The translations under genes were made by a program, and so were the position numbers. The notes below the pieces were generated by a model. It was not told where the DNA came from. It searched no databases and saw nothing but the letters and a program-made list of their open reading frames with translations. This document shows, one piece after another, positions 1 through 5,932 of a stretch of 5,942 nucleotides of DNA; position 1 is the first letter of the stretch, and every line of letters begins with the position of its first letter. This stretch comes from Lysobacterales bacterium (GTDB taxonomy: Bacteria > Pseudomonadota > Gammaproteobacteria > Xanthomonadales > Marinicellaceae), in the NCBI GenBank assembly GCA_015494035.1, contig WGBZ01000287.1, forward strand, positions 1 to 5,942, in the 5' to 3' direction.

Positions 1-203
1 TGCCAGAGGTCTTCGGTGGTGTCACTCCAGTTCATGCCCCACAGCCCCAGCCACACGCCGGCGGCCAGAATCAGGAAAAAGCCCACAATCACCAGGCCGA
101 GTATGCCCATTTTGTCGCGCTTGAATTTGTACCAGGCGCGATCCCACAGGGACTGGCCTTTTTCGGGCAGGGCGTTGTGCGCTTGAGCAGCGGTTGCGTT
201 CAT
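1..203 (-). CDS. OppC/DppC-type ABC transporter permease, 5' part only (runs off the left end)
   Basis: This is the second inner-membrane permease of the peptide-type ABC importer encoded by the preceding genes. Only the first 67 codons are inside the window. The visible protein starts MNATAAQAHNALPEKGQ, followed by a short amphipathic stretch (SLWDRAWYKFKRDKMG, about residues 18-33). One hydrophobic segment (about 34-55, ILGLVIVGFFLILAAGVWLG) follows. This is the usual layout of the OppC N-terminal domain: basic cytoplasmic tail, then the first membrane helix. The BPD_transp_1 domain and EAA loop would lie beyond coordinate 1. The ATG overlaps the oppB stop as ATGA, which is typical of translational coupling. 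A GGTGGA stretch six bases upstream can act as the ribosome binding site. Assignment rests on position after an OppB-type gene and on this N-terminus; substrate type is inferred from the operon. Confidence 0.88.
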   Translation of the reverse strand, partial: MNATAAQAHNALPEKGQSLWDRAWYKFKRDKMGILGLVIVGFFLILAAGVWLGLWGMNWSDTTEDLW

Positions 204-1153
204 TTCAGTTCCACCCTCGGGTCAAACACCCGGTAAAGAATGTCTGTGGCAATCAGCACCAGCACAAACAGCACGGCGGTGAGGCCGACAATGGCCTTGA
301 GGATGGGCTGGTCGCCGCCGGTGATGGCATCGAAGGTGACCTTGCCCACGCCGGGGATGCCAAAATAACTTTCGATCAGCAAGGAGCCGGAAACCACCAC
401 CAGTGGAATGGAAAACATGATACGGGTGATGATGGGCACCATGGCGTTTTTGAGCACGCCCTTGAGCATGATGGAACGGGGCGGTGCACCGAAGGCACGG
501 GCGGTGCGCACGTGGTCCTTGCCCATTTCTTCCACCAGCACGGCGCGGTAGAAGCGGGTGTTGTAGCCCAGCGCCACAAACACCGTGGCCAGGGTAGGGA
601 CGGTGACGTAGTAAATGTAGGAGGGAATGTCATGTACCTCCCAGCCGCGCACCGGAAACCAGCCCAGCCCGTAGCTGGAGCTGAGTAAAATCTGGAAGGC
701 GATAATGACCACCAGAAAGGAAATGCTCATGCCGATCACCGACCCCACCATGATGGTTTTGTCCACCCAGGTGCCGCGGTACCACGCCGCAACCAGCCCC
801 AGCAGGATGGCAATAACATTGCCGAGAATAAAGCCCGGCAGGATCACCAGCAGGGAAATGGGCATGGTGCGTTTGAGGATGCTGGAGACTTTCTCGCCCG
901 TGGCCTCGGAATGGCCGAAGTCCAGTGTCACCATTTCTTTCAGGTAATGGGCGTAGCGTTTGAAAAAGGGCTGGTCATAGCCCAGTTCGTGGCGAATTTC
1001 GGCGATTTCCTCGGCGGTGGGGTTCTTCCCCAACAGTTCATAGGTCTTGTCCGGGCCAAAATAGACCATCAGCAAAAAGCTGATAAAGGTCACGCCCAGA
1101 ATCAACGGGATGCCGTTGATCAGTTTTCGCAAGGCAAATTTGAGGATGTCCAC
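200..1153 (-). CDS. OppB/DppB-type ABC transporter permease
   Basis: A 317-residue inner-membrane permease that, with the OppC-type partner, would form the translocation channel of a peptide/solute importer. About six hydrophobic segments are visible (roughly residues 10-31, 100-123, 134-158, 180-197, 243-262, 287-307). The cytoplasmic EAA loop that contacts the ATPase is clear at 208-222 (EEMGKDHVRTARAFG). It is followed by the family's usual KNAMVPIIT stretch (235-243), SYFGIPGVGK (262-271) and a DPR near the C-terminus (311-313). Length is normal for the family. The start is GTG at 1151-1153: an in-frame TGA lies two codons upstream, the next Met is inside the first helix, and GGGGAA precedes the GTG by about eight bases. 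The gene follows the binding-protein gene after 38 bases and overlaps the next permease by four bases. Substrate range is unknown; peptide is the default for the family, but nickel, sugar or other ligands occur. Confidence 0.95.
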   Translation of the reverse strand: MDILKFALRKLINGIPLILGVTFISFLLMVYFGPDKTYELLGKNPTAEEIAEIRHELGYDQPFFKRYAHYLKEMVTLDFGHSEATGEKVSSILKRTMPISLLVILPGFILGNVIAILLGLVAAWYRGTWVDKTIMVGSVIGMSISFLVVIIAFQILLSSSYGLGWFPVRGWEVHDIPSYIYYVTVPTLATVFVALGYNTRFYRAVLVEEMGKDHVRTARAFGAPPRSIMLKGVLKNAMVPIITRIMFSIPLVVVSGSLLIESYFGIPGVGKVTFDAITGGDQPILKAIVGLTAVLFVLVLIATDILYRVFDPRVELK

Positions 1154-1191
1154 AGATCAGTTCCCCGTGCTGGTATTGAATGTTTTTCGGT

Positions 1192-3030
1192 TCATTTCAC
1201 GTCCACGTAGCGCATAAAAAAGCCGCCCAGGATTTCCCGGTCAGGCAGCATGATAACGTTTTTGTGCCACAGGTAAATGCGGTTGCGCGACAGGCCAGAA
1301 ATGACCACGCAATCGTCCACCACCATCTGGTTCAGCTTCCGGTAGGCGGCGGTGCGTTCAGGGCCAGGCTGCATGATGCGTGCTTTTTCAAATAGCGCGT
1401 CAAATGCCGGGTTTTTGTAATTGAAGTTGTTGGAGCCGGGCGATTCATTGGGGCCGTAAAACAGCTGCAGGGTATTTTCCGCGTCCGGATAATCCAGCCC
1501 CCAGCCCAGGGAAAAATAGGGCGTTTCACGATTTTTCAACGCCTTGTTGAACTCGCCAAAGGTGGGGTAGGGCACAAACTTGACCTTGTCCACCGGGTAG
1601 CCGATTTTTTTCAAAAAGCCACGAAACTGCTCAAAAAACTGCCGGTAGGTGATGCCGCCGGAGGTGTGGTATTCCAGCGTTGGCAGGTTGTCGACGTTCC
1701 AGCCGGCATCGGCCAGTAGTTTTTTGGCCCCTTCAATGTCCAGTGTAATGGATTCCTTGCTCATGTCCGGATCGTATTCGGGCACCGCCGGGGTGATGAC
1801 GCCGGGGAACACCGTGCCTAGGCCGAAATAAAAGGCCTTGTTGCGCTGGTCCCAGTTAAAGGCTTTGCGGATGGCGCAACGCAGGGCCTTGTTCATGGCG
1901 TCTTTGTTGAGGTCTCCGGTGTAGCCGAAGGTGGGGTCATCCATGTTGAAACCGGAATAAACAAAGCCGGCTTCCATGCCAAACAGGTGATGAAAATTCT
2001 TTTCAATCCAGGGTTGCAGGGTCAACGGGTCAATGCTCGCCAGCACGCTGTTCTGTTGCTCCTTGGGCACCGAGGTGTACTGGATTTCGTTGCCCTTGGT
2101 GAAGGAGTTCCAGCGGGCGGCGGTTTCGTGAATGTAGTTGATGATGATGCGATCCACAAACGGCGGGCTTTTGCCGTGCAGCGCCTTGATGCCGGTAAAA
2201 CCGTGTTTGGCTTCGTCATAGCCTTCGGCGTAGATGTCCAGCGGCTCCTGACGGAAATTGGGGTTTTTGTCCAGGATGGCGCGGCTGGTATCAAAGGACT
2301 TGAGGATAAACGGCCCGGAACCCACCGGATGAATACCAAACTCCTTGCCGTAATGGGCCACTGCCTCTTTGGGCACAATGGACGAAAATCCCATGGCCAG
2401 GGAATAGATGAGCTGCGGGTAAGGTTTTTTGAGTTTGATCTGGATGGTGTAGCGATCCAGTGCTTTCAGCCCTTCGATTTCCTGGCTGTAATCCGAACCG
2501 GCCTTTTTCCATTCATCCAGGCCGACAATTTTACCGCTCCACAACCAGGCGCCCTGGGAGCGGCTTTTGGGGTCGAAATGGCGCTTGATGGAATAGACAA
2601 AATCGTCCGCGGTAACTTCACGTCCCTTGCCTTCGGGGAAAGACGGATCATCGTGAAAATACACGCCGGGCTTGATGTGGATGGTGTAGGTAAGGCCGTC
2701 ATCGCTGACTTCCGGCATGGCCGTGGCCAGGTTGGGCTTGATTTCGTAAGGTCGCTTGAGGTACTTGTAACTGTAAAGGGTGTCAAAAATATTCAGGATG
2801 GTGGTGTTGGAATACACCGTGGCCGCCTGCACCGGGTCCAGTGTGGTGGGCGTGCCGTCCATGGAATGCTTGTAGGTCTTGAAGCCGTTGGCATCCACCG
2901 TGGAGACGGTATTGATGACCTTGTCCTGCGCCGACTCATCGCCACTGCCGTAGCAAGCGGTCAGTAACAGGGCCAGGAGCATTAGTTCGACGGTGTGTCT
3001 TGCGATACGAAAGGTGGTGCGTCTGTGCAT
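1192..3030 (-). CDS. Family 5 (OppA/DppA-like) extracellular solute-binding lipoprotein
   Basis: The substrate-capturing component of the importer, 612 residues. The N-terminus has basic residues, a leucine-rich core (16-23) and a lipobox LTAC ending at Cys26, so it should be cut by signal peptidase II and lipid-anchored. SBP_bac_5 landmarks appear in order: PNLATAMPEVSDDGLTYTIH (99-118), VTADDFVYSIKRHFDP (139-154), HPVGSGPF (234-241) and GWGLDYPDAEN (509-519). The last corresponds to the region where OppA/DppA use an acidic residue to hold the peptide amino group; D513 or D516 may do this. Two features differ from E. coli OppA (about 540 residues): extra length, with an added segment between NPNFR (256-260) and PFVDRI (290-295), and lipid anchoring in a probable Gram-negative. 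The ATG at 3028-3030 has no clear Shine-Dalgarno. A Met at residue 17 is a poorer start because it removes the basic n-region. Function as a peptide binder is inferred; the fold family is clear. Confidence 0.93.
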   Translation of the reverse strand: MHRRTTFRIARHTVELMLLALLLTACYGSGDESAQDKVINTVSTVDANGFKTYKHSMDGTPTTLDPVQAATVYSNTTILNIFDTLYSYKYLKRPYEIKPNLATAMPEVSDDGLTYTIHIKPGVYFHDDPSFPEGKGREVTADDFVYSIKRHFDPKSRSQGAWLWSGKIVGLDEWKKAGSDYSQEIEGLKALDRYTIQIKLKKPYPQLIYSLAMGFSSIVPKEAVAHYGKEFGIHPVGSGPFILKSFDTSRAILDKNPNFRQEPLDIYAEGYDEAKHGFTGIKALHGKSPPFVDRIIINYIHETAARWNSFTKGNEIQYTSVPKEQQNSVLASIDPLTLQPWIEKNFHHLFGMEAGFVYSGFNMDDPTFGYTGDLNKDAMNKALRCAIRKAFNWDQRNKAFYFGLGTVFPGVITPAVPEYDPDMSKESITLDIEGAKKLLADAGWNVDNLPTLEYHTSGGITYRQFFEQFRGFLKKIGYPVDKVKFVPYPTFGEFNKALKNRETPYFSLGWGLDYPDAENTLQLFYGPNESPGSNNFNYKNPAFDALFEKARIMQPGPERTAAYRKLNQMVVDDCVVISGLSRNRIYLWHKNVIMLPDREILGGFFMRYVDVK

Positions 3031-3062
3031 GTTTGATTCAGGGGGCTGAGTGTCCAGATCTG

Positions 3063-3091
3063 ATTATACCGGCAGTTTTTGCCAATGGCAG
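3063..3091 (-). promoter_or_regulatory. Putative sigma-70-type promoter of the importer operon
   Basis: On the minus strand a perfect TATAAT (3063-3068) is preceded after 17 bases by CTGCCA (3086-3091), which matches four of six positions of TTGACA. Transcription would start near 3056, giving a leader of about 26 bases before the binding-protein ATG. It sits in the 97-base gap after the SGNH-like gene, so the importer operon probably has its own promoter even though all genes point the same way. The -35 hexamer is weak, and an 11-base palindrome overlaps it. Predicted from sequence only. Confidence 0.5.
3080..3090. promoter_or_regulatory. 11-base palindrome over the -35 region (possible operator)
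   Basis: TGCCAATGGCA is a perfect inverted repeat (TGCCA, central base, TGGCA). It overlaps the -35 element of the putative importer promoter, a position where a bound regulator would affect RNA polymerase. No regulator gene is in the window. At this length a chance palindrome cannot be excluded. Confidence 0.25.
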
Positions 3092-3105
3092 GCTAAATGC
3101 AACGA

Positions 3106-3120
3106 CAGGAGGCATTTGCT
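3106..3120 (+). repeat. Left copy of a near-identical inverted repeat flanking the MBOAT/SGNH cassette
   Basis: CAGGAGGCATTTGCT here matches the minus strand of 5734-5749 (CAGGCAGGCATTTGCT) except for one inserted C. The shared core AGGCATTTGCT is 11 contiguous bases, and the match extends by one further A before CAGG. This copy ends seven bases past the stop codon of the SGNH-like gene. In the minus-strand transcript it would read as the complement of the right copy. Confidence 0.5.
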
Positions 3121-3127
3121 GTGCGGG

Positions 3128-4267
3128 CTAATCCGGTGCCTGCAATGCGCTGATTAATGCCTCGGTGAAGAGTTTTTTACCGTTATTGTTGTAATGCAGC
3201 GGGTCGTTATAGAGCTGACATTCCCGGTATTCTTGGTGTTGTTGGAACGTGTCGCGCAGATCAATCACCTGAAACCCTGGTTGGCCCCGAAGCTGAGTGA
3301 GCACATTGTCCAATATTTTTTCAGCCGAAGGCGAGCGGACGGCGTAGTTCATTAACGTGTGTGCTGGCATCAACACCAGTCTGATTTGCTTGTCCCTGGC
3401 CAGCACATGGCGGAAAAAGCGCACCCAGTTGCGGGTTAACTGCGCCTCTTCGGTCGGGCTGAGAGGGGGCATCCCGCGTTTGTGCTTCAGGCGTCGTTGG
3501 GCAAAGGCTGTTCCACAAACATTAACAATAAACTGCTCCGGGCCGGTTCGCTTTTTCTTTTTCTTGAGCTGTTTTGCGGTGGCTACGCAGGCCTTGAGTG
3601 TCTCAAGAGAGTATTGGCACAAATCGCGCGGCATATGGCGGTTATAGTTGAGTATCTGCTCAAGGGTTTCGGGTGGCTTTTTTGTTCTCAAGGCTAATCG
3701 CCGTATAGGGTGATGGAGAAAATCCAGCAGATCCGGGCCAAAAATACCTGTTGCGGTTTTGAAAGGCCAGGCAAAGGGCTTATGGATGAAGCGAAAATAC
3801 TGGTAGCTGTCGGCGTCCATTTCGGATAGAAATGGCCAGCTTACCTGATAGGTTTTTTTGGGATCATTGAAACTGGCCAGATAATGCACTGGCATCCCGA
3901 CAATAATACCTTGCAGCTTGGGCAGGTGCTTGATGGCCCAGTCTGTGCTGGTTTGCAGGCTCATGAACCCGCCACTTTCAAACCCAAAGCGGAGGTAGTT
4001 TTTTCCCTGTTCTGCCAGCGATTGACGCACTTTGCCGTGATTGGTGCCCCAGTCAAAAGCGGAGTTTCCGACGCTGATCCAGTCAATGTTTCCCTCACCA
4101 AGGGTTTCAGCCGCCTTGACCCGTTTCAAGGCATTGCTGACGAACGAACGTGGGTGCATAAATGGGTCCCAGATTCCCTGTCGCAAGGCAATTTCCAGCC
4201 CCAGGGCCAGTACAGCCAAAACAAGCCAGGTCAACCAGAATTTTTTATGGCGGAAGAAAGCAAACAT
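3128..4267 (-). CDS. SGNH-hydrolase-like protein, periplasmic partner of the MBOAT acyltransferase
   Basis: Predicted 379-residue protein with a short basic cytoplasmic N-terminus, one membrane anchor (about residues 11-28) and a periplasmic domain. The SGNH layout is recognisable. Block I is ISVGNSAFDWG, with candidate nucleophile Ser69. A glycine-rich FGFESGGF (94-101) may be block II. Block V is NDPLHYNNNGKKLF (354-367), with D355 and H358 as the DxxH pair. Block I reads GNS rather than GDS. In known MBOAT/SGNH pairs (AlgI with AlgJ/AlgX, PatA/PatB, WssH/WssI) the second protein transfers acetyl to, or removes it from, an extracytoplasmic glycan. That role is inferred here from gene pairing. 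A run KKKKKR (235-240) gives a basic patch, possibly for an acidic polymer. The frame is open up to a TTG at 4318, which would overlap the MBOAT gene by 50 bases. The ATG at 4265-4267, one base after the MBOAT stop, is the better start and gives a normal anchor. Confidence 0.82.
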   Translation of the reverse strand: MFAFFRHKKFWLTWLVLAVLALGLEIALRQGIWDPFMHPRSFVSNALKRVKAAETLGEGNIDWISVGNSAFDWGTNHGKVRQSLAEQGKNYLRFGFESGGFMSLQTSTDWAIKHLPKLQGIIVGMPVHYLASFNDPKKTYQVSWPFLSEMDADSYQYFRFIHKPFAWPFKTATGIFGPDLLDFLHHPIRRLALRTKKPPETLEQILNYNRHMPRDLCQYSLETLKACVATAKQLKKKKKRTGPEQFIVNVCGTAFAQRRLKHKRGMPPLSPTEEAQLTRNWVRFFRHVLARDKQIRLVLMPAHTLMNYAVRSPSAEKILDNVLTQLRGQPGFQVIDLRDTFQQHQEYRECQLYNDPLHYNNNGKKLFTEALISALQAPD

Positions 4268-4268
4268 A

Positions 4269-5690
4269 TCAGAACTGGAAGTAGATAAATGCCGCCGGTT
4301 CACGGGCGGCAAAACCAATCAGCGTCAAAATCAGCAAGACACTGAGGCTGACGTAGGCCGGGGTTTTTAACTGGCCACTGCGCTCGGCAATTTGCCACTG
4401 TCGTCCCAGCCAGTGCAAGGCCACAAACCCGACCAGCACGGCAATGGTCAGCCATTGCCCTGGAGAGATATTTCGCCCGTGCCAGTCGACAATATTACCC
4501 AGCACAGTCAGGCTGTCAGTGAAATTACTGGCCCGGAAAAACACCCAGGCCAGGCACACCAGGTTAAACGTGATCAGCCAGCGTAGCCAGCGCCCGGCAG
4601 TATGCCGGTGTAAACGGTCTTCAATGCTGAGGCCCTGACGAAGGGGCAGGCGCATCAATTTTTCCGCCGAAAGATACAGGCCGTGTAACGTTCCCCAAAT
4701 GGCGAAATTCCAGGAGGCCCCATGCCAGAGGCCGCCCAGGAACATGGTCAGGAAAAGATTGCGGCTGGTTTTCCATGAGCCATGGCGATTCCCACCCAGG
4801 CTGATATAAAGGTAATCGCGCAACCACCGCGAGAGTGTCATGTGCCAGCGTCGCCAGAAGTCCTGTATTGACAAGGCGGTGTAGGGATAGTTGAAGTTTT
4901 TAGGAAAAGTGAAGCCGAGAAATTTGGCCGCGCCGATGGCGATGTCGGTGTAGCCGGAAAAGTCAAAATAAATCTGGAAAGCAAAGGCGTAGACCGCCAG
5001 GAGCGTTGCCAAACTGCCGTGATGTGCCGGTTGGTTGAAAACCGGGTCAACCACGCTCGCCAGGTTGTCGGCAAAGACGGTTTTTTTGACCAGCCCGATA
5101 AGAATTAGCAAAAAACCGGACTGTGCCATGGCGAAGGTAAACTGGCGTTTGCCGTCCAGTTGCTGGAAGAATTCCTTGGCCCGGACAATGGGTCCGGCCA
5201 CCAGTTGGGGGAAAAACGACACGAACAGTGCGTATTCCAGCAGTGAGCGACGGGGCGTGAGCTGACCGCGGTAAATATCGATGGTGTAGCTCATACTCTG
5301 GAAGGTGTAAAAGGAAATGCCCACCGGTAACAGGAAGTCCAGGGGCGTAAATTGCCAGGGTATACCCGCCAGTTGCAGGACTTCGGTGCCCGAGTGCAAC
5401 AGGAAATTGGCGTATTTGAAAAATATCAGAATGCCCAGGTTAACCAGCAGGCTGAGCCACAGAAAGTGGCGGGGATTGTTGCTGTGATAACAGCGCAGAC
5501 CAAGGAAAAAGTCGGTCACTATAGTGATGTATATCAAAATCAGGTAGGTCCAGCTCCATTGCCCGTAAAAATAGGCACTGGCCAACGTCAGAAACAGGAT
5601 TTCCGTCCGTGGCTGGTAACGGCGCAACACGGCGCTGGTGAAAACCACAATCACGAAGAAAATAAAAAAATGCAGGCTGGCAAAGAGCAT
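4269..5690 (-). CDS. MBOAT-family membrane O-acyltransferase (AlgI-like)
   Basis: A 473-residue polytopic inner-membrane protein with roughly ten to twelve hydrophobic segments. The family's signature stretches occur in order: LPVGISFYTFQSMSYTIDIY (121-140), FFPQLVAGPIVR (159-170), DFSGYTDIAIG (243-253), FWRRWHMTLSRWLRDYLYIS (278-297), LGGLWHGASWNF (318-329) and AWVFFRA (381-387). The C-terminus ends FIYFQF, as in many AlgI-type proteins. His323 in LWHGA corresponds to the invariant catalytic histidine (His322 in Pseudomonas AlgI). Length is normal. These proteins move an acyl group, usually acetyl, from a cytoplasmic donor across the membrane for attachment to a glycan. The neighbouring SGNH-like gene, one base downstream, fits such a pair. 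No polysaccharide biosynthesis genes are in the window, so the acceptor (exopolysaccharide, O-antigen, peptidoglycan or other) is open. The ATG at 5688-5690 has only a weak AAAG ahead of it. The GC content looks somewhat lower than in the permease genes by eye. Confidence 0.95.
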   Translation of the reverse strand: MLFASLHFFIFFVIVVFTSAVLRRYQPRTEILFLTLASAYFYGQWSWTYLILIYITIVTDFFLGLRCYHSNNPRHFLWLSLLVNLGILIFFKYANFLLHSGTEVLQLAGIPWQFTPLDFLLPVGISFYTFQSMSYTIDIYRGQLTPRRSLLEYALFVSFFPQLVAGPIVRAKEFFQQLDGKRQFTFAMAQSGFLLILIGLVKKTVFADNLASVVDPVFNQPAHHGSLATLLAVYAFAFQIYFDFSGYTDIAIGAAKFLGFTFPKNFNYPYTALSIQDFWRRWHMTLSRWLRDYLYISLGGNRHGSWKTSRNLFLTMFLGGLWHGASWNFAIWGTLHGLYLSAEKLMRLPLRQGLSIEDRLHRHTAGRWLRWLITFNLVCLAWVFFRASNFTDSLTVLGNIVDWHGRNISPGQWLTIAVLVGFVALHWLGRQWQIAERSGQLKTPAYVSLSVLLILTLIGFAAREPAAFIYFQF

Positions 5691-5733
5691 GTAAGCTTTA
5701 GGGGTCTCTGGTTAGTACCTGATTTAACAAGAA

Positions 5734-5749
5734 AGCAAATGCCTGCCTG
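5734..5749 (-). repeat. Right copy of the inverted repeat flanking the MBOAT/SGNH cassette
   Basis: Read on the minus strand this is CAGGCAGGCATTTGCT, matching 3106-3120 with one extra C. It lies 44 bases upstream of the MBOAT start, inside the predicted leader of the transcript. The two copies bracket exactly the two acylation genes. Whether this is a mobile-element end, an RNA pairing site or chance cannot be told from one window. Confidence 0.5.
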
Positions 5750-5789
5750 TTTTTAGCGCCAAGGTAGGAAAGCAGGTTGGTGGCAAACG

Positions 5790-5818
5790 ATTTTTGATGA
5801 AAAAAATTCTTTTGTCAA
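5790..5818 (-). promoter_or_regulatory. Putative promoter of the MBOAT/SGNH genes
   Basis: On the minus strand a perfect TTGACA (5813-5818) is followed after 17 bases by AAAAAT (5790-5795), four of six matches to TATAAT, with an AT-rich spacer containing seven T in a row. Transcription would begin near 5783 and give a leader of about 93 bases. The first four bases of the -35 hexamer (TTGA) are the end of a 33-base palindrome, so anything binding or folding there could affect this promoter. Predicted from sequence only. Confidence 0.45.
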
Positions 5819-5847
5819 CCAGAGCTTCCCTGGGAAGCTCTGGTTGA
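5815..5847. repeat. Perfect 33-base palindrome (16-base arms, one central base)
   Basis: The left arm TCAACCAGAGCTTCCC (5815-5830) and right arm GGGAAGCTCTGGTTGA (5832-5847) are exact reverse complements around a single T. As RNA it would form a very stable hairpin of about 14-15 pairs. On the minus strand a run of seven T follows, but only after nine bases, so it is not a standard intrinsic terminator; no T-run follows on the plus strand. It could be the remains of a terminator for a gene beyond the right edge, an operator, or one copy of a dispersed palindromic repeat. Confidence 0.7.
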
Positions 5848-5892
5848 ATCTGGCGCGAGCAGATTGTCGTGAAGAATTGTTCAGTTCAAGGA

Positions 5893-5932
5893 GCAAACCG
5901 CACGTAATAGCAAGGCTATTGCGAAGGTTTGC
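5893..5932 (+). repeat. Long interrupted stem-loop, possibly the core of a palindromic repeat element
   Basis: The outer arms GCAAACC (5893-5899) and GGTTTGC (5926-5932) enclose the inner arms CGTAATAGC (5903-5911) and GCTATTGCG (5915-5923) with an AAG loop. An internal loop of three and two bases separates the two stems. The inner stem has one T opposite G: a G-U pair in plus-strand RNA but an A-C mismatch in minus-strand RNA, so plus-strand RNA folds slightly better. The symmetry may continue outward (TTC at 5885-5887 against GAA at 5940-5942), but the window ends there. Not recognised as a named RNA or repeat family. Confidence 0.5.

Noticed and set aside
1987..2967. A 326-codon open frame on the plus strand opposite the binding-protein gene
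   Set aside because: It lies wholly antisense to a gene with clear family 5 motifs, resembles no protein I recognise, and long antisense frames are expected opposite GC-rich codons. The same applies to the plus-strand frames at 194-688 and 5352-5756.
3092..3119. Hairpin AAATGC/GCATTT after the SGNH gene as a terminator
   Set aside because: Only six AT-rich pairs with an 11-base loop and no following T-run.
3551..3565. A-rich lysine codon run in the SGNH-like gene as a programmed frameshift site
   Set aside because: On the coding strand the longest A-run is five and no complete slippery heptamer is present; the frame stays open to a sensible C-terminus carrying the DxxH block.
4268..4318. 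An extended start of the SGNH-like protein at TTG 4318
   Set aside because: It would add 17 residues overlapping the MBOAT gene by 50 bases, uses a rare start codon, and puts a hydrophilic tail before an already normal membrane anchor. The ATG at 4267 fits better.
5706..5713. CTCTGGTT repeated at 5838-5845
   Set aside because: An eight-base match between nearby sites is too short to support a shared function.
5815..5847. The palindrome as a standard rho-independent terminator
   Set aside because: No T-run directly follows the stem on either strand; on the minus strand seven T occur only after nine other bases.
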